64,000 nt of DNA from Balanoglossus misakiensis (Eukaryota; Hemichordata), in NCBI GenBank assembly GCA_040954595.2, contig CM082598.2:7440001-7504000 (forward strand), written 5' to 3'. The notes below the pieces were generated by a model that saw only the letters and a program-made list of their open reading frames with translations, had not been told where the DNA came from and did not search any database. The translations under genes and the position numbers were made by a program. How positions within the stretch are numbered: the first letter of the stretch is position 1; every line of letters begins with the position of its first letter. Shown piece after piece: positions 1 to 11,095 of the stretch.

Positions 1-650
1 TCAACCCATGATTTTTTTCAAAAATTGACGAAATTTAGAGATTTTGCAAAATTGAAAAATTGTCATTTTTTGATGATTTTAAACCCATGATTTTTTTCAA
101 AAATTTACGAAATTTTGAGATTTTGCAAAGTTGAAAAATTTTCATTTTTTGATGATTTTCAACCCATGATTTTTTTCAAATATTGACGAAATTTTGAGAT
201 TTTGCAAAGTTGAAAAATTGTCATATTTTGATGATTTTCAACCCATGATTTTTTTCAAAAATCGACGAAATTTTGAGATTTTGCAAAGTTGAAAAATTGT
301 CATTTTTTGATGATTTTCAACCCATGATTTTTTTCAAATATTGACGAAATTTTGAGATTTTGCAAAGTTGAAAAATTGTCATTTTTTGATGATTTTCAAC
401 CCATGTTTTTTTTCAAAAATTTACGAAATTTTGAGATTTTGCAAAGTTGAAAAATTGTCATTTTTTGATGATTTTCAACCCATGATTTTTTTCAAATATT
501 GACGAAATTTTGAGATTTTGCAAAGTTGAAAAAATTGTCATATTTTGATGATTTTCAACCCATGATTTTTTTTCAAAAATCGACGAAATTTTGAGATTTT
601 GCAAAGTTGAAAAATTGTCATTTTTTGATGATTTTCAACCCATGATTTTT
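1..650 (+). repeat. Satellite block, left edge: 79-bp class monomers continuing from outside the window
   Basis: About eight short-class monomers. The order of variants (GAAATTTAGAG with AAAATTG first, then a TTTACG monomer, then CAAATATTG and GTCATATTTTG monomers) matches the order starting near 1932 and 3324. This block is therefore another copy of the 1.39-kb HOR seen at 1490-4380, entered part-way and cut off by the foreign segment that starts at about 651. Confidence 0.85.
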
Positions 651-889
651 TTCCAGGCTAACCAATAGGGCTATAGGTTTGGTTTTTGTTGAACATAGAC
701 CACTATAAGGTCAAAATTTCTTGCCCAAATTTTGCATGACCTCAGGTGACCTTTGACCTACTTTATCATATCTTGGCATCCAGAGCAGGTACAGACTTGC
801 CGTTTGGAGGGTTGGGACTAAAATTGAAAAGCCAAAATTGGGGGTCACCTGTGACACCTGCATATCTCATTAATTATGTACATACCTAA
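651..889. repeat. Non-satellite tandem unit 1 (239 bp)
   Basis: This sequence is unrelated to the satellite and has a more balanced base composition. It begins TTCCAGGCTAACCAATAGGG and runs to the point where the same words return at 890, giving a period of 239 bp. It contains a DR1-type half-site pair at 747-759 and the imperfect palindrome GTCACCTGTGAC at 844-855. No ORF of interest is present. It looks like a dispersed minisatellite-like intergenic repeat. I do not recognise the family. Confidence 0.8.
747..759 (-). promoter_or_regulatory. DR1-type nuclear-receptor half-site pair (candidate only)
   Basis: The + strand reads TGACCT-T-TGACCT, which on the - strand is AGGTCA-A-AGGTCA. That is a perfect direct repeat with one-base spacing, the class bound by RXR, HNF4 and PPAR-type receptors in animals. 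It lies in a repeat unit with no visible gene beside it, so function is speculative. Confidence 0.3.
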
Positions 890-1027
890 TTCCAGGCTAA
901 CCAATAGGGCTATAGGTTTGCTTTATGTTGAACATGGACCAGTATAGGTTCAAAATTTCTTGCCCAAATTTTGCATAACCTCAGGTGACCTTTGACCTAC
1001 TTTTCCATATCTTGGCATCCAGAGCAG
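890..1027. repeat. Non-satellite tandem unit 2 (138 bp kept of 239)
   Basis: The second copy of the 239-bp unit matches unit 1 with a few substitutions (for example GGTTTTTGTTG against GCTTTATGTTG, and CATGACC against CATAACC) as far as CTTGGCATCCAGAGCAG, ending at 788 in unit 1 and at 1027 here. After that the two units no longer align by eye. The exact 239-bp offset of several anchor words, including the DR1 element, supports a tandem duplication followed by loss or replacement of the 3' part. Confidence 0.8.
986..998 (-). promoter_or_regulatory. Second DR1-type half-site pair, 239 bp from the first
   Basis: The same TGACCT-T-TGACCT arrangement recurs exactly one 239-bp unit downstream. 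Both 6-bp half-sites and the spacer are unchanged although other positions in the unit have diverged. Two copies are too few to claim selection. Confidence 0.3.
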
Positions 1028-1170
1028 ATATGCTTATTGCTATGTTGCTATGTTGGTTTGGGCCCGATATTGCTGCTTGCAGATCTGCTTGCAATGTCAC
1101 CTGTAATTTTTATTCTGGTGTGTCACTGTTTCCGCATAATCCTCAAATGGGACCACAGTGTCCTTGACGC
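1028..1170. other. Unrecognised non-satellite sequence between tandem unit 2 and the returning array
   Basis: About 140 bp of mixed-composition sequence, including short direct repeats (GCTATGTT twice near 1038-1055, and CTGCTTGCAGATCTGCTTGC near 1071-1092). It ends at TTGACGCTA, after which the satellite resumes inside a monomer at TTTTTTGATGATTTTC. Two overlapping ORFs of about 60 codons here have no recognisable domain, and I do not regard them as genes. Confidence 0.6.
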
Positions 1171-1489
1171 TATTTTTTGATGATTTTCAACCCATGATTT
1201 TTTTCAAATATTGACGAAATTTTGAGATTTTGCAAAGTTGAAAAATTGTCATTTTTTGATGATTTTCAACCCATGATTTTTTTTCAAAAATCGACGAAAT
1301 TTTGAGATTTTGCAAAGTTGAAAAATTATCATTTTTTGATGATTTTCAACCCATGATTTTTTTCAAATATTGACGAAATTTTGAGATTTTGCAAAGTTGA
1401 AAAATTTACATTTTTTGATGATTTTCAACCCATGATTTTTTTCAAAAATCGACGAAATTTTAAGATTTTGCAATGTTTAAAATGTGTCA
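1171..1489 (+). repeat. Satellite block of short-class monomers after the interruption
   Basis: Four short-class monomers alternate CAAATATTG and CAAAAATCG variants and carry TTTACATTTTT in the last copies. They lead into a TTTTAAGATTTTGCAATG monomer that starts the next HOR. No other feature is visible. Confidence 0.85.
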
Positions 1490-2881
1490 TTTTTTGATGA
1501 TTTTCATGAGCTATAACCCATGATTTTTTTCAAAAATCGACGAATTTTGAGATTTCGCAAAGTCGAAAAATTGTAATTTTTTGATGATTTTCATGATCTA
1601 TAACCCATGTTTTTTTCAAAAACGACTAATATTTGAGATTTCGCAAAGTCGACAAATTGTCATTTTTTGATGATTATCAACCCATGATTTTTTTCAAAAA
1701 TCGACGAAATTTTGAGATTTTGGAAAGTAAAAAATGTGTCTTTTTTGATGATTTTCATGAGCTGTAACCCATGATTTTTTTTCAAAAATCGACGAATTTT
1801 TGAGATTTTGCGAGATTGAAAAATTGTCATTTTTTGATGATTTTCATGATCTATAACCCATGTTTTTTTCAGAAATCGTCGAAATTTTGAGATTTTGCAA
1901 AGTCGAAAAAAATTGTCATTTTTTATGATTTTCAACCAATTATTTTTTTTCAAAAATTGACGAAATTTAGAGATTTTGCAAAATTGAAAAATTGTCATTT
2001 TTTGATGATTTTAAACCCATGATTTTTTTCAAAAATTTACGAAATTTTGAGATTTTGCAAAGTTGAAAAATTTTCATTTTTTGATGATTTTCAACCCATG
2101 ATTTTTTTCAAATATTGACGAAATTTTGAGATTTTGCAAAGTTGAAAAATTGTCATATTTTGATGATTTTCAACCCATGATTTTTTTTTCAAAAATCAAC
2201 GAAATTTTGAGATTTTGCAAAGTTGAAAAATTGTCATTGTTTGATGATTTTCAACCCATGATTTTTTTCAAATATTGACGAAATTTTGAGATTTTGCAAA
2301 GTTGAAAAATTGTCATTTTTTGATGATTTTCAACCCATGATTTTTTTCAAAAATTTACGAAATTTTGAGATTTTGCAAAGTTGAAAAATTGTCATTTTTT
2401 GATGATTTTCAACCCATGATTTTTTTCAAATATTGACGAAATTTTGAGATTTTGCAAAGTTGAAAAATTGTCATATTTTGATGATTTTCAACCCATGATT
2501 TTTTTTCAAAAATCGACGAAATTTTGAGATTTTGCAAAGTTGAAAAATTGTCATTTTTTGATGATTTTCAACCCATGATTTTTTTCAAATATTGACGAAA
2601 TTTTGAGATTTTGCAAAGTTGAAAAATTGTCATTTTTTGATGATTTTCAACCCATGATTTTTTTCAAAAATCGACGAAATTTTGAGATATTGCAAAGTTG
2701 AAAAATTTACATTTTTTGATGATTTTCAACCTATAATTTTTTTCAATAATTTACGAATTTTTTTGAGATTGTGCAAAGTTGAAAAATTGTCAATTTTTGA
2801 TGATTTTCATGATCTATAACAAATGATTTTTTTCAAATATTGACGAAATTTTGAGATTTTACAAAATAAAAAAATGTGTCA
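1490..2881 (+). repeat. 1.39-kb higher-order repeat, copy 1
   Basis: Starts with a GAGCTATAACCC monomer and passes through a GATCTATAACCC/AACGACTAAT monomer, several long-class monomers, then a run of short-class monomers ending in AACCTATAATTTTTTTC and a TTTTACAAAATAAA monomer. The same order returns 1392 bp later; for example the 112-codon minus-strand ORF at 1660-1998 is repeated unchanged at 3052-3390. Boundaries are good to about one monomer. Confidence 0.85.
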
Positions 2882-4193
2882 TTTTTTGATGATTTTCATG
2901 AGCTATAACCCATGATTTTTTTCAAAAATCGACGAATTTTGAGATTTCGCAAAGTCGAAAAATTGTAATTTTTTGATGATTTTCATGATCTATAACCCAT
3001 GTTTTTTTCAAAAACGACTAATATTTGAGATTTCGCAAAGTCGACAAATTGTCATTTTTTGATGATTATCAACCCATGATTTTTTTCAAAAATCGACGAA
3101 ATTTTGAGATTTTGGAAAGTAAAAAATGTGTCTTTTTTGATGATTTTCATGAGCTGTAACCCATGATTTTTTTTCAAAAATCGACGAATTTTTGAGATTT
3201 TGCGAGATTGAAAAATTGTCATTTTTTGATGATTTTCATGATCTATAACCCATGTTTTTTTCAGAAATCGTCGAAATTTTGAGATTTTGCAAAGTCGAAA
3301 AAAATTGTCATTTTTTATGATTTTCAACCAATTATTTTTTTTCAAAAATTGACGAAATTTAGAGATTTTGCAAAATTGAAAAATTGTCATTTTTTGATGA
3401 TTTTAAACCCATGATTTTTTTCAAAAATTTACGAAATTTTGAGATTTTGCAAAGTTGAAAAATTTTCATTTTTTGATGATTTTCAACCCATGATTTTTTT
3501 CAAATATTGACGAAATTTTGAGATTTTGCAAAGTTGAAAAATTGTCATATTTTGATGATTTTCAACCCATGATTTTTTTTTCAAAAATCAACGAAATTTT
3601 GAGATTTTGCAAAGTTGAAAAATTGTCATTGTTTGATGATTTTCAACCCATGATTTTTTTCAAATATTGACGAAATTTTGAGATTTTGCAAAGTTGAAAA
3701 ATTGTCATTTTTTGATGATTTTCAACCCATGATTTTTTTCAAAAATTTACGAAATTTTGAGATTTTGCAAAGTTGAAAAATTGTCATATTTTGATGATTT
3801 TCAACCCATGATTTTTTTTCAAAAATCGACGAAATTTTGAGATTTTGCAAAGTTGAAAAATTGTCATTTTTTGATGATTTTCAACCCATGATTTTTTTCA
3901 AATATTGACGAAATTTTGAGATTTTGCAAAGTTGAAAAATTGTCATTTTTTGATGATTTTCAACCCATGATTTTTTTCAAAAATCGACGAAATTTTGAGA
4001 TATTGCAAAGTTGAAAAATTTACATTTTTTGATGATTTTCAACCTATAATTTTTTTCAATAATTTACGAATTTTTTTGAGATTGTGCAAAGTTGAAAAAT
4101 TGTCAATTTTTGATGATTTTCATGATCTATAACAAATGATTTTTTTCAAATATTGACGAAATTTTGAGATTTTACAAAATAAAAAAATGTGTC
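2882..4193 (+). repeat. 1.39-kb higher-order repeat, copy 2 (one monomer shorter)
   Basis: Matches copy 1 at an offset of 1392 bp until about 3780, then at about 1313 bp, because one 79-bp short-class monomer present near 2340-2440 is absent. Loss of exactly one unit is typical of unequal exchange between neighbouring monomers. Confidence 0.85.
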
Positions 4194-4380
4194 ATTTTTT
4201 GATGATTTTCGTGAGCTATAACCCATGATTTTTTTCAAAAATCGACGAATTTTGAGATTTCGCAAAGTCGAAAAATTGTAATTTTTGGATGATTTTCATG
4301 ATCTATAACCCATGTTTTTTTCAAAAACGACTAATATTTGAGATTTCGCAAAGTCGACAAATTGTCATTTTTTGATGATT
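4194..4380 (+). repeat. 1.39-kb higher-order repeat, partial copy 3
   Basis: Repeats the first two long-class monomers of the HOR (with a CGTGAGC change and a TTTTTGGATG change) up to the AACGACTAAT monomer. It then switches to different monomer variants. Confidence 0.8.
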
Positions 4381-7300
4381 TTCAACCCATGATTTTTTTC
4401 AAATATTGACGAAATTTTGAGATTTTGCAAAGTTGAAAACTTGTCATTTTTTGATAATTTTCATCAGATATAATCATGATTTTTTTCAAAAATCGACGAA
4501 ATTTTTAGATTTTGCAAAGTTAAAAAAATTGTCATTTTTTGATGATTTTCAACCCATGATTTTTTTCAAATATTGACGAAATTTTGAGATTTTGCAAAGT
4601 TGATAATTGTCATTTTTTGATGATTTTCAACCCATGATTTTTTTCAAAAATCGACGAAATTTTTTGATATTGCAAAGTTGAAAAATTATCATTTTTTGAT
4701 GACTTTCAACCTATGATTTTTTTCAAATATTGACGAAATTTTGAGATTTTGCAAAGTTGATAATTGTCATTTTTTGATGATTTTCAACCCATGATTTTTT
4801 TTTCAAAAATCGACGAAATGTTGAGATTTTGCAAAATAAAAAAATGTGTCATTTTTTGATGATTTTCATGAGCTATAACCCATGATTTTTTTCAAAAACG
4901 ACTAATATTTGAGATTTCGCAAAGTCGAAAAAATTGTCATTTTTTATGATTTTCAACCAATGATTTTTTTTCAAAAATTGACGAAATTTAGAGATTTTGC
5001 AAAATTGCAAAATTGTCATTTTTTGATGATTACCCATGATTTTTTTCAAAAATTTACGAAATTTTGAGATTTTGCAAAGTTGAAAAATTGTCATTTTTTG
5101 ATGATTTTCAACCCATGATTTTTTCAAATATTGACGAAATTTTGAGATTTTGCAAAGTTGAAAAATTGTCATATTTTGATGATTTTCAACCCATGATTTT
5201 TTTTCAAAAATCGACGAAATTTTGAGATTTTGCAAAGTTGAAAAATTGTCATTTTTTGATGATTTTAAACCCATGATTTTTTTCAAATATTGACGAAATT
5301 TTGAGATTTTGCAAAGTTGAAAAATTGTCATTTTTTGATGATTTTCAACCCATGATTTTTTTCAAAAAACGACGAAATTTTTAGATTTTGCAAAGTTGAA
5401 AAATTTACATTTTTTGATAATTTTCAACCCATGATTTTTTTCAAAAATTGACGAAATTTTGACTTTTTGCAAAGTTGAAAAATTGTCATTTTTTGATGAT
5501 TTTCAAATCATGATTTTTTCAAAAATTGACGAATTTTTGAGGGGATTTTGCAAAGTTAAAAAAATTTGTCATTTTTTGATGATTTTCATAAGTATAATCA
5601 TGATTTTTTTCAAAAATTGACGAAATTTTGAGATTTTGCAAAATAAAAAAATGTGTCATTTTTTGATGATTTTCATGAGCTATAACCCATGTTTTTTTTC
5701 AAAAATCGACGAATTTTGAGATTTTGCAAAGTCGAAAAATTGTCATTTTTTGATGATTTTCATGAGCTATAACCCCTCATTTTTTTAAAAGCGACCACAT
5801 TTTGAGATTTCGCAAAGTCGACAAATTGTCAATTTTTGATGATTTTCAAGAGCTATAAATCTATGATTTTTTTTCAAAAATCGACGAATTTTTGAGATTT
5901 CGCGAGATTGAAAAATTGTCATTTTTTGATGATTTTCATGATCTATAACCCATGTTTTTTTCAGAAATCGTCGAAATTTTAAGATTTTGCAATGTTTAAA
6001 ATTGTAATTTTTTGATGATTTCCATAAGTATAATCATGATTTTTTTCAAAAATTGACGAAATTTTGAGATTTTGCAAAATAAAAATTTGTGTCATTTTTT
6101 GATGATTTTCATGATCTATAACCCATGTTTGTTTCAAAAACGACTAATATTTGAGATTTCGCAAAGTCGACAAATTGTCATTTTTTGATGATTTTCAACC
6201 CATGATTTTTTTCAAAAATCGACGAAATTTTGAGATTTTTGCAAAGTTGAAAAATTGTCATTTTTTATGATTTTCAACCAATGATTTTTTTTCAAAAATT
6301 GACGAAATTTAGAGATTTTGCAAAATTGAAAAATTGTCATTTTTTGATGATTTTAAACCCATGATTTTTTTCAAAAATTTACGAAATTTTGAGATTTTGC
6401 AAAGTTGAAAAATTGTCATTTTTTGATGATTTTCAACCCATGATTTTTTTCAAATATTGACGAAATTTTGAGATTTTGCAAAGTTGAAAAATTGTCATTT
6501 TTTGATGATTTTCAACCCATGATTTTTTTCAAATATTGACGAAATTTTGAGATTTTGCAAAGTTGAAAAATTGTCATTTTTTGATGATTTTCAACCCATG
6601 ATTTTTTTCAAATATTGACGAAATTTTGAGATTTTGCAAAGTTGAAAAATTTACATTTTTTGATGATTTTCAACCCATGATTTTTTTTAAATATTGACGA
6701 AATTTTGAGATTTTGCAAAGTTGAAAAATTTACATTTTTTGATGATTTTCAACCCATGATTTTTTTTCAAAAATCGACGATATTTTAAGATTTTGCAATG
6801 TTTAAAATTGTAATTTTTTGATGATTTTCTTAAGTATAATCATGATTTTTTTCAAAAATTGACGAAATTTTGAGATTTTGCAAAATAAAAAAATGTGTCA
6901 TTTTTTGATGATTTTCATGATCTATAACCCATGTTTGTTTCAAAAACGACTAATATTTGAGATTTCGCAAAGTCGACAAATTGTCATTTTTTGATAATTT
7001 TCAACCCATGATTTTTTTCAAAAATTGACGAAATTTTGAGATTTTTGCAAAGTTGAAAAATTGTCATTTTTTGTTGATTTTCAACCCATGATTTTTTTCA
7101 ATAATTTACGAATTTTTTTGAGATTGTGCAAAGTTGACAAATTGTCAATTTTTGATGATTTTCATGATCTATAACAAATGACTTTTTTCAAATATTGACG
7201 AAATTTTGAGATTTTGCAAAGTTGAAAAATTGTCATTTTTTGATGATTTTCAACCCATGATTTTTTTCAAAAATCGACGAAATTTTAAGATTTTGCGATG

Positions 7301-9014
7301 TTGAAAATTTTCATTTTTTGATAAATTTCACCAGATATAATCATGATTTTTTTCAAAAATTGACGAAATTTTGAGATTTTGCGTAATAAAAAATGTGTCA
7401 TTTTTTGATGATTTTCAAGAGCTATAAACCCATGATTTTTTTTTTAAATAGACGAATTTTTGAGATTTCGCAAAGTCGACAAATTGTAATTTTTTGATGA
7501 TTTTCATGATCTATAACGAATGATTTTTTTTCAAATATTGACGAAATTTTGACATTTTGAAAAGTCGAAACAATTGTCATTTTTGATGATTATCAACCCA
7601 TGATTTTTTTCAAATATTTACGAAATTTTGAGATTTTGCAAAGTTGAAAAATTGTCAGTTTTTGATGATTTTCAACACATGGTTTTTTTCATAAATGGAC
7701 GAAATTTTGAGATTTTGCAAAGTTGAAAAATTATCATTTTTTGATGACTTTTAACCTATGATTTTTTTCAAATATTGACGAAATTTTGAGATTTTGCAAA
7801 GTTGATAATTGTCATTTTTTGATGATTTTCAACCCATGATTTTTATCAAAAATCGACGAAATTTTGAGATTTTGCAAAGTTGAAAAATTATCATTTTTTG
7901 ATGACTTTCAACCTATGATTTTTTTTCAAATATTGACGAAATTTTGATATTTTGCAAAGTTGATAATTGTCATTTTTTGATGATTTTCAACCCATGATTT
8001 TTTTCAAATATTTACGAAATTTTGAGATTTTGCAAAGTTGAAAAATTGTCAGTTTTTGATGATTTTCAACACATGATTTTTTTCATAAATGGACGAAATT
8101 TTGAGATTTTGCAAAGTTGAAAAATTATCATTTTTTGATGACTTTTAACCTATGATTTTTTTCAAATATTGACGAAATTTTGAGATTTTGCAAAGTTGAT
8201 AATTGTCATTTTTTGATGATTTTCAACCCATGATTTTTATCAAAAATCGACGAAATTTTGAGATTTTGCAAATTTGAAAAATTATCATTTTTTGATGACT
8301 TTCAACCTATGATTTTTTTCAAATATTGACGAAATTTTGAGATTTTGCAAAGTTGATAATTGTCATTTTTTGATGATTTTCAACCCATGATTTTTTTCAA
8401 AAATCGACGAAATTTTGAGATTTTGCAAAGTTGAAAAATTGTCCTTTTTTGATGATTTCCAACCCATGATTTTTTTTTTAAATCGACGAATTTTTGAGAT
8501 TTTGCAAAGTCGACAAATTGTAATTTTTTGATGATTTTCATGATCTATAACCAATGATTTTTTTCAAATATTGACGAAATTTTTACATTTTGAAAAGTCG
8601 AAAAAATTGTCATTTTTTGTTGATTATCAACCCATGATTTTTTTCAAATATTCACGAAATTTTGAGATTTTGCACGGTTGAAAATTTTTCATTTTTTGAT
8701 GATTTTCAACCCATGATTTTTTTAAAAAATTGACGAAATTTTGACTTTTTGCAAAGTTGAAAAATAGTGATTTTTTGATGATTTTCAAATCATGATTTTT
8801 TTCAAATATTGACGAAATTTTGAGATTTTGCAAAGTTGAAAAATTGTCCTTTTTTGATGATTTTCAACCCATGATTTTTTTTTTAAATCGACGAATTTTT
8901 GAGATTTCGCAAAGTCGAAAAATTTTATTTTTTTGATGATTTTCATGATCTATAACCCATGTTTGTTTCAAAAATGACTAATATTTGAGATTTCGCAAAG
9001 TCGACAAATTGTCA
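4381..9014 (+). repeat. Mixed satellite block with local duplications
   Basis: Short- and long-class monomers are interleaved without one dominant HOR. Two internal structures can be supported. Positions of about 5100-5985 correspond to about 12150-12940, including the rare monomer CCCCTCATTTTTTTAAAAGC at 5773 and 12730. A 394-bp tandem duplication covers about 7600-8385; the GTCAGTTTTTGATG anchor is at 7654 and 8048. The longest minus-strand ORF in the array (152 codons, 4873-5331) lies here and is judged spurious. No gene is seen. Confidence 0.85.
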
Positions 9015-11095
9015 TTTTTTGATGATTTTCAACCCATGATTTTTTTCAAATATTGACGAAATTTTGAGATTTTGCAAAGTTGAAAAATTGTCATATTTTG
9101 ATGATTTTCAACCCATGATTTTTTTTCAAAAATCGACGAAATTTTGAGATTTTGCAAAGTTGAAAAATTGTCATTTTTTGATGATTTTCAACCCATGATT
9201 TTTTTCAAATATTGACGAAATTTTGAGATTTTGCAAAGTTGAAAAATTTACATTTTTTGATGATTTTAACCCATGATTTTTTTTAAATATTGACGAAATT
9301 TTGAGATTTTGCAAAGTTGAAAAATTTACATTTTTTGATGATTTTCAACCCATGATTTTTTTTCAAAAATCGACGAAATTTTAAGATTTTGCAATGTTTA
9401 AAATTGTAATTTTTTGATGATTTTCATAAGTATAATCATGATTTTTTTCAAAAATTGACGAAATTTTAAGATTTTGCAAAATAAAAAAATGTGTCATTTT
9501 TTGATGATTTTCATGATCTATAACCCATGTTTGTTTCAAAAACGACTAATATTTGAGATTTCGCAAAGTCGACAAATTGTCATTTTTTGATGATTTTCAA
9601 CCCATGATTTTTTTCAAAAATCGACGAAATTTTGAGATTTTTGCAAAGTTGAAAAATTGTCATTTTTTGTTGATTTTTAACCCATGATTTTTTTCAATAA
9701 TTTACGAATTTTTTTGAGATTGTGCAAAGTTGAAAAATTGTCAATTTTTGATGATTTTCATGATCTATAACAAATGACTTTTTTCAAATATTGACGAAAT
9801 TTTGAGATTTTGCAAAGTTGAAAAATTGTCATTTTTTGATGATTTTCAACCCATGATTTTTTTCAAATATTGACGAAATTTTGAGATTTTGCAAAGTTGA
9901 AAAATTGTCATTTTTTGATGATTTTCAACCCATGATTTTTTTCAAAAATCGACGAAATTTTGAGATTTTGCAAAGTTGAAAAATTTACATTTTTTGATGA
10001 TTTTCAACCCATGATTTTTTTCAAAAATCGACGAAATTTTAAGATTTTGCGATGTTGAAAATTTTCATTTTTTGATAATTTTCACCAGATATAATCATGA
10101 TTTTTTTCAAAAATTGACGAAATTTTGAGATTTTGCGTAATAAAAAATGTGTCATTTTTTGATGATTTTCATGAGCTATAACCCATAATTTTTGTTCAAA
10201 AATCGACGAATTTTTGAGATTTCGCAAAGTCGAAAAATTGTAATTTTTTGATGATTTTCATGATCTATAACCCATGTTTTTTTCAAAAACGACTAATATT
10301 TGAGATTTCGCAAAGTTGACAAATTGTTTTTTTTTGATGATTTTCAAGAGCTATAAACCCATGATTTTTTTTTTAAATCGACGAATTTTTGAGATTTCGC
10401 AAAGTCGGCAAATTGTAATTTTTTGATGATTTTCATGATCTATAACCAATGATTTTTTTTCAAATATTGACGAAATTTTGACATTTTGAAAAGTCGAAAC
10501 AATTGTCATTTTTGATGATTATCAACCCATGATTTTTTTCAAATATTTACGAAATTTTGAGATTTTGCAAAGTTGAAAAATTGTCAGTTTTTGATGATTT
10601 TCAACCCATGATTTTTTTCAAAAATTGACGAAATTTTGACTTTTTGCAAAGTTGAAAAATTGTCATTTTTTGATGATTTTCAAATCATGATTTTTTCAAA
10701 AATTGACGAATTTTTTGGGTATTTTGCAAAGTTAAAAAAATTGTCATTTTTTGATGATTTTCAACACATGATTTTTTTCATAAATGGACGAAATTTTGAG
10801 ATTTTGCAAAGTTGAAAAATTATCATTTTTTGATGACTTTTAACCTATGATTTTTTTCAAATATTGACGAAATTTTGAGATTTTGCAAAGTTGATAATTG
10901 TCATTTTTTGATGATTTTGAACCCATGATTTTTATCAAAAATCGACGAAATTTTGAGATTTTGCAAAGTTGAAAAATTATCATTTTTTGATGACTTTCAA
11001 CCTATGATTTTTTTCAAATATTGACGAAATTTTGAGATTTTGCAAAGTTGATAATTGTCATTTTTTGATGATTTTCAACCCATGATTTTTTTCAA
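9015..11095 (+). repeat. 2.1-kb satellite segment, copy 1 of a pair 5.4 kb apart
   Basis: Corresponds monomer by monomer to 14419-16420. The offset is 5404 bp at the GTCATATTTTG anchor (9091 against 14495) and 5325 bp from about 9900 onward, so this copy has one extra 79-bp monomer. A 62-codon minus-strand ORF (10039-10227) is identical to that at 15364-15552, which shows the two copies are very similar. Confidence 0.85.

Noticed and set aside
985-1180. Two overlapping plus-strand ORFs of about 60 codons in the non-satellite insert
   Set aside because: They overlap in different frames, have no recognisable domain, and start inside a duplicated repeat unit that is not kept open in the other copy.
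4873-5331. Minus-strand ORF of 152 codons, and dozens of similar Lys/Phe/Ile-rich ORFs across the array
   Set aside because: They are the satellite read in rotating frames. A 79-bp unit shifts the frame by one base per copy, so the same DNA gives KISKFRQFLKK, NLKISSIFEK and FAKSQNFV peptides in turn. No constant protein repeat is maintained.
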